Translations under genes and position numbers: made by a program
Assembly: GCA_902798015.1 (NCBI GenBank)
Contig: CADBVL010000025.1
Location: 1 to 40,054 of the forward strand
DNA: 40,054 bases
Direction of reading: 5' to 3'
Origin: an uncultured Bacteroidales bacterium
GTDB taxonomy: Bacteria > Bacteroidota > Bacteroidia > Bacteroidales > Paludibacteraceae
Notes under the pieces: model-generated
Database searches by the model: none
Told to the model about the DNA's origin: nothing
Seen by the model: the letters and a program-made list of their open reading frames with translations, nothing else
Shown here: positions 16,367-25,515 of the stretch, one piece after another
Layout of the letters: each line of letters begins with the position of its first letter
Position numbering within the stretch: the first letter of the stretch is position 1

Positions 16367-18638
16367 TTAGTGTGCTTCGAGCCAGTTCTTTCCTACTCCG
16401 CAATCGGCTATCAAAGGGATTGACAGATGTACTGCATTCTGCATTTCGGAGACGACTATCTCGCGTACACGGTCGATTTCAGCGGCAGGGACGTTGAAGT
16501 TGAGTTCGTCGTGAACTTGCATGATCATCTGCGCCTTCAGTCCTTCTTCTTTTAAACGGCGATGGATAGCAACCATGGCGATTTTGATAATATCGGCTGC
16601 GGTGCCCTGAATCGGCGCATTGACGGCATTACGCTCTGCAAAAGAACGCACCGTTGCGTTATTCGAAAGAATATCAGGCAGATAGCGTTTTCTGCCGAAG
16701 AGCGTCTCAGCAAATCCGCGCTGCCGCGCTATTTCTTTTTGCTGCTCTATATAACGAATCACGCCAGGGAAGGCCGCAAAATAATCATCAATCAGTTGAC
16801 GCGCTTCGGCACGCGGGCAATCCAATTGTTGCGCCAAGCCGAATGCCGAGATTCCATAAATGATACCAAAATTGGCGGTCTTGGCCTTACGGCGTTGGTC
16901 TTTAGTTATCTCTTCAATGGGTTTCTTGAAGATACGAGCCGCCGTTGCTGCATGGATGTCCTGTCCTGAACGGAAGGCTTGCAACAGATGTTCGTCCTTA
17001 CTCATCATCAGGAATGACGGCTTCACGGATCAATTTACCACGTTCGGAGCGGATAGGTAGATTCTGCAAGTTCGGATTGCTGCTACTCAGACGTCCGGTG
17101 GCCGTCACTGTCTGGTTGTACGTAGTATGAATTTTCCCGTCCGCCGCAATATATCCGGGAAGTGCTGATATATAAGTAGAGATAAGCTTGCTCAATGCTC
17201 TATAGTCAAGAATTGCGCCGACCACAGGGTGTTTTTCCTTCAAAGCGACCAGCACTTCTTCGGAAGTCGAATATTGTCCCGTGCGGGACTTTTTTGCCTT
17301 GGCATCAAGTTTGAGCTTGTCGAAGAGTAATTCTCCCACCTGCCGCGGACTATTGATATTGAATGTCTCACCAGCCAGTTCGTAAATGCGTTGTTCGAGT
17401 TCATGCAGTTCCGCCGTCAGTTGTTGCTCCGCCTCATGCAGTTTATTGACATCAAAGCGCACGCCGGCAGCTTCCATCTCACGTAACACCGGCACTAACG
17501 GCAACTCAACATCATTGTACAAATTCCATAAATCCGGGTCTGCCTTCAGCGCTGTCCAATTCGGAGCGATCTCGGGATTGAATGCCACCTCGGGATTAAG
17601 GAGATACTGGCACAGGCGATTCTCTATCGTGTCATACACCGGTTTTTTCTGAGTAGAAGGAGTAGTTGTTGATTCGTTGAAGTCACCGAACAAATCCAAT
17701 TGATTCGGATCGGTAGGTTTGGACTTTTTCGAAGTATTCGATGCCGCAGGTATGCTTGTTTGGTTATTTTGAGTATTCAAATTGATTTTTTTGAGCAGGG
17801 TATTGAATTCCAGTTCGCGGTACAGATTCGCAAGGGCTTCAAGGTCCGGTTCTTTCTTAGCCAGCTGCTCTTCATTTAAAGTAATGGGTACATCCGTACG
17901 GATGGTAGCGAGGAATTTGGAGAATTGGATATCCTCGATTTGGGATTCTACTTTGGTGCGCAGCGCACCTTTGATCTCGTCTGTATGGGCGAGCATGTTT
18001 TCAATCGAGCCGAATTGCTGTAGTAACGAAACGGCAGTCTTCTCTCCCACTCCCTTGCAGCCCGGTATATTATCACTTGCATCGCCCATCAAACCCAGCA
18101 AATCTATTACTTGCGTCTTGTCTTGCAGGCCGTATTTCTCACATACCTCTTTTGGTCCCATCACCTCGAAGCCGCCGGTATGACGCGGACGATACATGAA
18201 GATGTGCTCGGAGACGAGCTGACCGTAGTCTTTATCCGGCGTAGCCATATAAACTTCAAATTCTGCCTCTTCTCCTTGTTTGGCAAGTGTACCGATGACA
18301 TCGTCCGCCTCAAAACCAGGCACCTCAAAGGCGGGTATATTCATCGCTTCGAGCAGTCGCTTTATCACCGGCACAGCCTTACGAATATCCTCGGGAGTCT
18401 CTTCGCGTTGTGCCTTGTATTGCTCGTATGCCTCATGACGGAAGGTTCCACCTTTCGGGTCGAATGCCACACCGATATGCGTCGGATTGACTTTCTTCAA
18501 CAGGTCATCCAACGTAATGGCGAAACCAAAGATCGCCGAGGTATTCTCACCTTTACTGTTCATGCGCGGCGCGCGAATAAAAGCATAGTACGCGCGAAAG
18601 ATCATCGCATACGCATCAATAAGCAGTAGTTTTTTCAT
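16367..18638 (-). pseudogene. polA: DNA polymerase I, frameshifted and missing polymerase motif A
   Basis: Two frames make up one gene. Positions 18638-16998 encode 546 residues: an intact 5' nuclease domain (1 to ~285, with FEADDVIGTL and GDASDNIPGCKGVGEKTA), a low-complexity linker, a remnant of the 3'-5' exonuclease region (VYDTIENRLCQYLLNPE), and the polymerase thumb and palm up to SNPNLQNLPIRSERGKLIRE. This frame stops at IPDDE. Positions 17014-16367 continue in another frame from MSKDEHLLQAFRSGQDIHAA through KTANFGIIYG and the motif C segment MQVHDELNF to the normal end NWLEAH. The ~20 residues between, which should hold motif A (DYSQIELR) and its catalytic aspartate, are absent. Even repaired, it would be about 785 residues, well short of the usual ~930, because most of the proofreading domain is missing. 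It could be real decay or an assembly artefact. Confidence 0.85.
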
Positions 18639-18639
18639 A

Positions 18640-19302
18640 TTACCATTGAATAGGCGCTAAGCCGTGATTTTCCAAGTATTTATTGGCGGCGGAGAAATGT
18701 CCGCATCCGTCGAATCCGCGATAGACGGAGAGTGGTGAGGGATGAGAAGTTTGCAGAACGAGATGTTTGCGTCGGTCGATGATTTGGCCTTTTCGCTGTG
18801 CATAAGATCCCCAGAGCATAAACACCAAATGTTCGCGTTCTTTATTCAGGGCAGCAATAGCGGCATCCGTGAGTTCCTCCCAGCCTTTCCCCTGGTGACT
18901 ACCGGCTTTATGCGCCTCCACTGTGAGCGTGGCATTCAAAAGCAGAACTCCTTGATCCGCCCAGCGGCGGAGATCTCCGGTAGCAGGAATGGGTGTGCCC
19001 AAGTCACGGTGAATCTCTTTGTAGATATTCATGAGCGAAGGAGGAATCTGCACGCCTTCGGGTACAGAGAAACTGAGTCCCATTGCCTGTCCCGGCTCGT
19101 GATACGGGTCCTGCCCGATGATCACCACCCGCACCTTATCAAACGGACAGGAGTCGAAGGCATTAAAAATAAGACCTGCCGGAGGGAAGCACCGACGGGT
19201 CTTATATTGTTGGCGCACATAATCGGTGAGGAGTTCGAAATAAGGTTTGTCAAACTCCGTCTGCAACACGCGCTGCCAAGATGGATCTATTCTTACCTGC
19301 AT
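18640..19302 (-). CDS. ung: uracil-DNA glycosylase
   Basis: A 220-residue family 1 enzyme that removes uracil from DNA in base-excision repair. The water-activating motif is GQDPYHEPGQAMGLSFSVP, with D65. LVFMLWGSYAQRKG and the DNA-intercalation motif HPSPLS with a following H complete the site. The ATG at 19302 shares one base with the queA stop codon (TGATG). A TTG three bases earlier is ignored. polA starts one base after its stop codon, a fitting partner because Pol I fills repair gaps. Confidence 0.96.
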   Translation of the reverse strand: MQVRIDPSWQRVLQTEFDKPYFELLTDYVRQQYKTRRCFPPAGLIFNAFDSCPFDKVRVVIIGQDPYHEPGQAMGLSFSVPEGVQIPPSLMNIYKEIHRDLGTPIPATGDLRRWADQGVLLLNATLTVEAHKAGSHQGKGWEELTDAAIAALNKEREHLVFMLWGSYAQRKGQIIDRRKHLVLQTSHPSPLSVYRGFDGCGHFSAANKYLENHGLAPIQW

Positions 19303-20405
19303 CAATCAACGATTAACATTGCGTCTCCATAATCTCCGAAACGATATCCTTCTTTGATGGCCTCTTCATATGCATGCATAGTCTCTTCGAACCCTCCGAA
19401 AGCAGCGACCATCAATAATTGACTTGATTGCGGCATGTAGAAGTTCACAAAGAAACTATTTGCGACCATGAAACGGTGCGGCGGATAAATAAACTTGTTT
19501 GTCCATCCATCGTATGCTTTGAGAGTACCATTCGTTCCGGCCACGTGCTCCAGAGCACGCATCACCTCTGTGCCCACAGCACATACACGATGCATCTCCT
19601 CACGCGCCTTATTCACCGCATCTGTCATTGTCTCCGGCAAGATGATCTGCTCGGACTCCATCTTATTCTTCGTCAAATCCTCTACATCAATATCTTTGAA
19701 GATACCCAGCGACACATGGCTGGTCATGAACGTCGTCTCTATTCCACGGATCTCCATCCGTTTGAGTAACTGCTTGGAGAAATGCAGTCCGGCTGCCGGT
19801 GCCGCCACCGCTCCTATCTTATCTGCGAAAATAGTCTGGTAACGCTCGGTGTCCATTTCGTCCACAGGCTGGTCATGGAAGATTTCATCATATGCCGCCT
19901 GCGTAGCTGCATCCATCGGACGACGGATGTACTTCGGCAGCGGTGCTCTACCTAATGCATACAGACGCGGCACAAACTCTTCATTGTCATAGTCCGTGAG
20001 GAAACGGAAAGTACGACCGCGGCTCGTAGTATTATCAATCACCTCGGCTACGATAGAAGGATCGTCATCGAAGGTCAGTTTATTACCAATACGAATCTTG
20101 CGCGCCGGATCTACCAGTACATCCCAGTAACGAGACTTATGATTCAACTCGCGTAACAGGAATACCTCAATCAACGCATTTGTCTTCTCCTTGTGCGCAT
20201 AGAGACGCGCCGGAAAGACCTTACTGTCGTTCAGCACGAAAAGGTCTCCTTCTTCGAAATACTCCACTAAGTCCGAAACTTTCTTATGCTCAATCTCTCC
20301 AGATTTCCGATGCAGTACCATCAAACGTGCCTCATCGCGATAAGAAGACGGATACTGGGCAATCAATTCTTCAGGCAGTTTAAATTTAAACTGGCTGAGT
20401 TTCAT
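19302..20405 (-). CDS. queA: S-adenosylmethionine:tRNA ribosyltransferase-isomerase QueA
   Basis: A 367-residue enzyme of queuosine synthesis that adds the ribosyl part of SAM to preQ1 at tRNA position 34. Family landmarks are KLSQFKFKLPEELIAQYPS at the start, LFVLNDSKVFPARLYAHK near 60, GAVAAPAAGLHFSKQLL near 210, and a C-terminal NSFFVNFYMPQSSQLLMVAAF. The frame opens six residues earlier (MYKTND); the ATG at 20405 gives the family's usual N-terminus. Translation is coupled to ung. Confidence 0.94.
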   Translation of the reverse strand: MKLSQFKFKLPEELIAQYPSSYRDEARLMVLHRKSGEIEHKKVSDLVEYFEEGDLFVLNDSKVFPARLYAHKEKTNALIEVFLLRELNHKSRYWDVLVDPARKIRIGNKLTFDDDPSIVAEVIDNTTSRGRTFRFLTDYDNEEFVPRLYALGRAPLPKYIRRPMDAATQAAYDEIFHDQPVDEMDTERYQTIFADKIGAVAAPAAGLHFSKQLLKRMEIRGIETTFMTSHVSLGIFKDIDVEDLTKNKMESEQIILPETMTDAVNKAREEMHRVCAVGTEVMRALEHVAGTNGTLKAYDGWTNKFIYPPHRFMVANSFFVNFYMPQSSQLLMVAAFGGFEETMHAYEEAIKEGYRFGDYGDAMLIVD

Positions 20406-20433
20406 ATCATTGGTCTTGTACATATTCTTTTTT

Positions 20434-20472
20434 TAGCCTTTAGCTTCTCAATTATCAGCTTTCAGTTGTTCT
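20434..20472. repeat. repeat patch (gctgaaagctgataattg type) at the truB end
   Basis: Units of AGCTGAAAGCTGA and AGAAGCTAAAGGCTA on the minus strand supply the last codons and stop of truB (EQLKADN) and most of the gap to queA. Confidence 0.6.
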
Positions 20473-21143
20473 AAAAAACCATCTATGGTATAGCAATCTT
20501 CTACTCGGGTACTACCTACACGTGTGCGGCGTAAAGCTGTCAAGTGTGCGCCGGAGTGTAACCTTTCACCAATGTCGCGTGCTAATGCACGGATATACGT
20601 ACCCTTCGAGCATACAACGCGTATCGTCAGTTGCATCGTTGATGCATCAAAAGACAGCACCTCTATCTCATCAATCACCAACAACTTAGGTTTCAACTCC
20701 ACCTCTTCACCTTTGCGGGCAAACTCGTACGCACGCTTCCCGTTAATCTGCACGGCAGAGAATATCGGCGGTACTTGCCATTGTTCTCCTAAGAACTGCG
20801 GAATCGTTTGATAGACCAACTCGCGGGTTATGTGTTCCGTCGGATAGGTAGCATCAATCTCCTTTTCCAAATCATAACTCGGTGTAGTAGCACCTAATTG
20901 CAGCGTGGCAATATATTCTTTCACGTCATACTGCAACTGCTCAATCAGTTTAGTTTTCTTCCCCGTGCAGATGATGACAACCCCAGTCGCCAATGGGTCT
21001 AACGTGCCTGTATGACCTACTTTCAGTTTTTTTCGCCCTAACTTATGGCATAAGTTCCATCGCACCTTTGCCACCAAATCGAATGACGTCCAATGCAGCG
21101 GTTTATCGAACGCCAATATTTCGCCTTCCTCAAAATTCCACAT
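20448..21143 (-). CDS. truB: tRNA pseudouridine synthase B
   Basis: A 231-residue enzyme that makes pseudouridine 55 in the tRNA T loop. The N-terminal LAFDKPLHWTSFDLVAKVR and the active-site motif KVGHTGTLDPLATGV, with catalytic D49, are clear. VCSKGTYIRALARDIGE follows near 185. The protein is on the short side and lacks a PUA domain, as is usual in Bacteroidota. Its start lies one base after the uppP stop codon. The ftsX - DUF3098 - uppP - truB - queA order is typical of the phylum. Confidence 0.95.
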   Translation of the reverse strand: MWNFEEGEILAFDKPLHWTSFDLVAKVRWNLCHKLGRKKLKVGHTGTLDPLATGVVIICTGKKTKLIEQLQYDVKEYIATLQLGATTPSYDLEKEIDATYPTEHITRELVYQTIPQFLGEQWQVPPIFSAVQINGKRAYEFARKGEEVELKPKLLVIDEIEVLSFDASTMQLTIRVVCSKGTYIRALARDIGERLHSGAHLTALRRTRVGSTRVEDCYTIDGFLEQLKADN

Positions 21144-21144
21144 A

Positions 21145-21877
21145 TCAGCAAACAGTGGTGATGATAGCTATCGAGCCTACGATAGCGCAGTAAATAGCGA
21201 ACCACACCAAGCGCTGACGGCGAACAATTTCTATCATGAACCGGCATGCAAAACAACCAGTAATGAAAGCAGCAACGAATCCTACCAAGGCAGGCAAGAG
21301 ACCTAAATCGCTGACGATTTCACCCTGCAACAGTTTCATTAGATCTAAAAAAGCCTCACCAAGGATAGGGATGAGCACCATCAAGAAAGAGAACTGCGCT
21401 ACACTCTCTTTCTTCACTCCGCAGAGCAAGCCCGTAGCAATAGTTGAGCCGGAACGACTCAATCCGGGTCTTCTTCTGGAGCCATTCGCTCAACGCCAAC
21501 AATACAGCCGTTATAAGCAAACAGATACCTACCAAAAGCAATCCGTCACCGAAGAACGACTCAACAGTATCCTTAAAAAAGACACCGACAATAAAAACCG
21601 GTATCATAGACACCAGAATCTTAGCAACATAGTCTTTTTCTGCATTCCATTGCAGAGTTGTGAATGTTCCACGGAACAATTGGGCTACTTCACGCCAGAG
21701 CACAACCAGCGTTGAAAGCACCGTGGCAGCATGGACGATGATGGCAAAGGTCAGATTCTCTTCACCGGACGTTCCTAACAACACGTGCCCTATCTCGAGA
21801 TGGCCGGAAGATGAAACAGGCAGGAACTCCGTAAGTCCCTGCACTACGCCCAATATAAGTGCTTGTAACCAACTCAT
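21145..21877 (-). pseudogene. uppP: undecaprenyl-diphosphatase UppP/BacA, frameshifted with internal loss
   Basis: Two frames together give most of UppP, the membrane enzyme that recycles undecaprenyl diphosphate for cell-wall synthesis. The first (21877 to ~21465) has [20 protein letters not shown], with the essential [10 protein letters not shown], and runs to EWLQKKT. The second (to 21145) resumes at [20 protein letters not shown], the conserved PGLSRSG motif, and continues to the last helix. The join lies near 21460-21470. It changes frame, and about 20-25 residues (the helix before PGLSRSG) are missing; 137 plus about 107 residues compares with a usual ~265. No in-frame reading restores it. 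It may be non-functional or an assembly error. A PAP2-type phosphatase elsewhere could compensate. Confidence 0.82.
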
Positions 21878-22089
21878 TTTTTGCGACGGAATAAGATGGC
21901 AAAAATCATGCTCACAAAACCGAATAAAGCAATCATCGGTCCCACCGTAATACGGCGGACAGAGAAAATATCCGGATTATAACAATCCTCTCCGGAAGGA
22001 GCGCCAACCATCAGGCTAAAACCAATCACGATAATCACGAACGACACCGCTATGAGGAGAAGGTTGAGTTTTGGCAATGTATGTTTCAT
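21874..22089 (-). CDS. DUF3098 small membrane protein
   Basis: A 71-residue protein with two hydrophobic helices ([20 protein letters not shown] and [19 protein letters not shown]) separated by a short loop with [11 protein letters not shown], and ending in RRKK. This is the DUF3098 pattern found between ftsX and uppP in Bacteroidota. The function is unknown; its context suggests the division or cell-wall machinery. The ATG at 22089 is chosen over a GTG two codons earlier. Its stop codon overlaps the uppP ATG. Confidence 0.85.
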   Translation of the reverse strand: MKHTLPKLNLLLIAVSFVIIVIGFSLMVGAPSGEDCYNPDIFSVRRITVGPMIALFGFVSMIFAILFRRKK

Positions 22090-22119
22090 ACACAAGTTGT
22101 CTATTAGTAGGTTTAAATA

Positions 22120-22980
22120 TCAAATCTCATATAGAGAGTTATTGTCCATACGAATGTAGCGTCCAGTAGCAATCAGAGACGCAAATAGCGTAATTAGCAA
22201 TCCGCTTATCAGTACAACAACCGAGACAAAAGTGATATTTTGCCATGTTAACGGGAAAAGCAAGACACCTAAACGGTTCTCCACATAATACACCACACCG
22301 CTCAGTACGGCAAGAGCAGCTATACCCGAGCAGAAACCCATCAGCATATTGCGCAGAACAAACGGGCGACGGGTCACCCAAGACGTAGCACCGACAAGCG
22401 TCATCGTATTTATCAGAAACCGCTTTGCATAAATTTGTAGACGGATTGTATTAACAATGAGTACCATTGATACTAACAGCAACGCCAAAGCCACCCCTAA
22501 CAAGATTAGCGAGAAATCGTGGATGTTACTGCTCATCAAATCAGCCAAATCGCGCGGATAGATTACTTCCGAGACATACGGCAGTGATTTCAGTTGTTCT
22601 GCCAAGACCGTTAGGCTATCCGGAGCACTATATGCCTCCGTAGGATGAATTTCATAACTTGCCGAAAGAGGGTTGTAGCCCAAAAAAGCGCTGGGATCCT
22701 CTCCTAAAGAAGTGATGTGTTCCTGTAGTGCTTCTTTACTCGACACATAGCGGTAGCTGCTACAACGATCGCTAGCGTCCAACACCTTTTCCAGACGGGC
22801 ACATTGCGCGCTATCTGCATCTTGCGTCAGGACAGCCGTAAGAGTGATATTCTCGCGCATGCGCGTAACAAGCGCTCCTGCAGAAAGCAGGAGCACACAT
22901 TCCAAGCCAATAAGGCATAACACCAGCGATACGCTGACGGCGGAAGTTAAATAGGAATTCCGAAAACGATGTTTCCGCAT
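22120..22980 (-). CDS. ftsX: cell division protein FtsX
   Basis: A 286-residue inner-membrane protein of the FtsEX complex, which activates peptidoglycan hydrolases at the septum. It has one N-terminal helix (~12-35), an extracytoplasmic domain with YRYVSSKEALQEH and ENPLSASYEI-like GYNPLSASYEIHP, and three C-terminal helices around LVGATSWVTRRPFVLRNMLMG, the usual FtsX layout. It starts directly after the gldN stop codon, so the T9SS genes and division genes are probably on one transcript. No ftsE is in the window. Confidence 0.93.
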   Translation of the reverse strand: MRKHRFRNSYLTSAVSVSLVLCLIGLECVLLLSAGALVTRMRENITLTAVLTQDADSAQCARLEKVLDASDRCSSYRYVSSKEALQEHITSLGEDPSAFLGYNPLSASYEIHPTEAYSAPDSLTVLAEQLKSLPYVSEVIYPRDLADLMSSNIHDFSLILLGVALALLLVSMVLIVNTIRLQIYAKRFLINTMTLVGATSWVTRRPFVLRNMLMGFCSGIAALAVLSGVVYYVENRLGVLLFPLTWQNITFVSVVVLISGLLITLFASLIATGRYIRMDNNSLYEI

Positions 22981-23928
22981 TTAATATTCCCAGAGGTCTT
23001 GTTCGAAATTGAGCAATTCGGTAGCAATACGCTCCTGCTCTTTTTTCACTTGATCAGCTGTGCCCGCGTAATCAGGTATCCAGCGATTGTACATATTACC
23101 CTCACCTACAATGTATGATGTGAAGAGACGTTTCTGGAAGAACTCGTCAAAGGTCACACGTTTTACCTCGTTGCGGTTAGGGATCGCATACTGCATTGCC
23201 AAATACGGGCGAAGTTCATCGAATGCGATCCAGAACATAATGGACTCACGAAGGGAAGCCATAATATTCGAGTCGTCACGCGTTGATATCTTATCTGCCT
23301 GCAGCGGAGCAATTGCCATAATCTTCGTATGCAAACGCGAGGTGTGCTTGTCGAAGAACACCACTTCCTGAATCAAATACTTCAGCTGATTCTTCACCAA
23401 CTGCTCAAACGGATAGAAGTGGAACGACAACTCATCAGCTATACTATCGTAGTGTACCAACATAGCATCTGAAGATGCGATATCAAAGTGCGAAGGATCG
23501 TCTGAATAGTCAGCCAGAGGGTCATCCGCCATGAACATCGTTGGAATCACATTACGCGAGATTGGGTCTTGGTGCAGATCCGGTTTAATAGTCTCCATAT
23601 TCTTCTCAAAGATAGGAAGACCATCTACCACAGCGTCTGTAATCACTTTGAAGAGGTTACGATAGTCTGCATCATCCGATTTCGTAGGGAAATAGAGTTG
23701 ATAGTTCTGTTTGTATCGCATATCAATGATTCGATATACGTAACGCGCCCAGATCACATCATCGATACGGTGATCTACCATTACGATGGTGTCATGCGCT
23801 TGAGAAAACTCTGCCGTCTGGATACGCGCACTACCTACCTCGTCGAAGAACGAGACAACATTATGCTGTGCCTGAGCCGTTACAAGACCCAGCAACATGC
23901 ATGCGATAATACTTAATTTCTTTATCAT
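22981..23928 (-). CDS. gldN: type IX secretion system protein GldN/PorN
   Basis: A 315-residue periplasmic protein with a signal peptide (MIKKLSIIACMLLGLVTAQA). It has GldN features: DDVIWARYVYRIIDMRYKQN near 57-76, LFKVITDAVVDG, and SIMFWIAFDELRPYLAMQ. With GldK it forms the ring under the outer membrane in the T9SS. It is the last of the gldKLMN genes and is followed with no gap by ftsX. Confidence 0.95.
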   Translation of the reverse strand: MIKKLSIIACMLLGLVTAQAQHNVVSFFDEVGSARIQTAEFSQAHDTIVMVDHRIDDVIWARYVYRIIDMRYKQNYQLYFPTKSDDADYRNLFKVITDAVVDGLPIFEKNMETIKPDLHQDPISRNVIPTMFMADDPLADYSDDPSHFDIASSDAMLVHYDSIADELSFHFYPFEQLVKNQLKYLIQEVVFFDKHTSRLHTKIMAIAPLQADKISTRDDSNIMASLRESIMFWIAFDELRPYLAMQYAIPNRNEVKRVTFDEFFQKRLFTSYIVGEGNMYNRWIPDYAGTADQVKKEQERIATELLNFEQDLWEY

Positions 23929-23940
23929 ATTTGTTTGGTA

Positions 23941-25515
23941 TTAATTCAATGATAGAGGAATAGGCGACAGACGAGTCTCCTTACCATCGGGACCTTGCGC
24001 ACGTATATCGGTGATGACAACGATGGCTCCCATCTTCAATTTACCGAGACGATCCAACTGGTCGCGAGTAAATTTATTGCCGCGGGATTCCGTCAAAATA
24101 CCGTTGATATTCACCTTGAAACTCGTTATGCGGTACGGTAAGTCTAACAATCCGTCAGGTCCGTACGAAGCGATCACAGTAGCGGAACTGTTCAACAGCG
24201 CGCCACGGGAGATATTTCCATCGGAGTACTCTTTTTCACCCGACTTAAAGTAAGCTCCCGGTTTCGGCAATGCCTTCACGCGGTATTCTTTACTTCCCAT
24301 CGGTTGCATACGGCCATCCAGTTCTGCACTAACGGAAATTGTTACACTCTTTGCACCGTCACCCGGCTTAATGATCCATAAACCTCCTTGCTGACGAACA
24401 GCAGCACCATTCACGGATATTTTCACCTTATCGTTCGATACACCCGGAACAGAGATTGAGAACTTGTTATCATATCCGCGATACATGATATTGAGGTCAG
24501 TGTTTGAGATCGTCACAGCAGGCTCTCCTACACTATACTCACTCGAGAACGGTAAATTTTCCATTTCGCCTGTTGAAGGATTCTGGTAAGCAATCCAACC
24601 GGAATACTTTTTCAATCCTATACCAGAAGCTGCTACCTCATAAATACCTTGGTCATTGATACGCTGTCCCTCAATATAATATTCGGGACGCTGCGTTGAG
24701 TCAATTGCTGCCAAAATAATTTGAGCTGAATATTTGCCACCACGAATCACATAGTTCGAATTCGGTATCACGTACGCGTTCAATTTATTCACGCGCAGGT
24801 CACCCGCGTCCGTGCGATCCATAAGATACTGAATCACCTGGCTCTCCGTAGAGCGCACATCGTTCTGCATCTTCGTTAAGATGGTGATAGAAGCGCCTAC
24901 AGGCATTCCTTCGAAAATTGCCACTTCCCAGTCGCAGGAGTCCTTCTCGTGCGCATTATATCCACGCTCGGTAGCAAGGTTCTGAAGAATAGAGTTACGT
25001 AACTCCGCATCCTGATCCGCCAACTGAGCAGCATAATCGCGATAGTAAGCAACCATCTCTTTCAGTATTGCTCCGTTACCTTGTACAATAGCATACTGAG
25101 CTGTTACGTCCAAGTTCGAGTTACCTTCAATATGCATCGTCGGATCAATGCCTTGCGCTTTCAACTCCTCTACTTTCTTCTTGCTATCGGCCAAGATGGC
25201 GATGTGCTCTTTAAAGTCTTGAATATAGTTGTACAACGAGTCAGCACGCAGTTGTACCTCTTTAGCTTTATCGAACCACTCTTGCGTCTTCTCAGGGTTA
25301 TCCGCATTAGCAGCTTGGAAATCCTGATAGAGTTTCGCGTTACGTTTATCCGATGCAGCGATAGAGGAATGCAGACTATTGTCCACCAATGTAAAACCAT
25401 TGAGGATATCCGTACTTACGTTCAACGCCAACATGGCGGTGAGCACCAAGTACATCATACCAATCATTTTTTGTCTCGGGGTTTCCGGACAGTTTTTTGA
25501 CTTATGCGAGAGCAT
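23941..25515 (-). CDS. gldM: type IX secretion system motor protein GldM/PorM
   Basis: About 524 residues. The conserved N-terminus is NCPETPRQKMIGMMYLVLTA, whose hydrophobic part is the single membrane helix. A long periplasmic part holds the D1-D4 domains, including the GGKYSAQIILAAIDSTQ segment. With GldL it forms the proton-driven rotary motor of the T9SS. The frame is open to 25539, but the ATG at 25515 matches the family start. It overlaps the end of gldL by 14 bases. Confidence 0.96.
   Translation of the reverse strand: MLSHKSKNCPETPRQKMIGMMYLVLTAMLALNVSTDILNGFTLVDNSLHSSIAASDKRNAKLYQDFQAANADNPEKTQEWFDKAKEVQLRADSLYNYIQDFKEHIAILADSKKKVEELKAQGIDPTMHIEGNSNLDVTAQYAIVQGNGAILKEMVAYYRDYAAQLADQDAELRNSILQNLATERGYNAHEKDSCDWEVAIFEGMPVGASITILTKMQNDVRSTESQVIQYLMDRTDAGDLRVNKLNAYVIPNSNYVIRGGKYSAQIILAAIDSTQRPEYYIEGQRINDQGIYEVAASGIGLKKYSGWIAYQNPSTGEMENLPFSSEYSVGEPAVTISNTDLNIMYRGYDNKFSISVPGVSNDKVKISVNGAAVRQQGGLWIIKPGDGAKSVTISVSAELDGRMQPMGSKEYRVKALPKPGAYFKSGEKEYSDGNISRGALLNSSATVIASYGPDGLLDLPYRITSFKVNINGILTESRGNKFTRDQLDRLGKLKMGAIVVITDIRAQGPDGKETRLSPIPLSLN

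Noticed and set aside
16998-17026. Programmed ribosomal frameshift in polA
   Set aside because: A simple shift would not restore the missing motif A residues, and there is no slippery heptamer at the junction.
21440-21490. Programmed frameshift in uppP
   Set aside because: Conserved residues are absent between the two frames, so a shift alone cannot give a complete protein.
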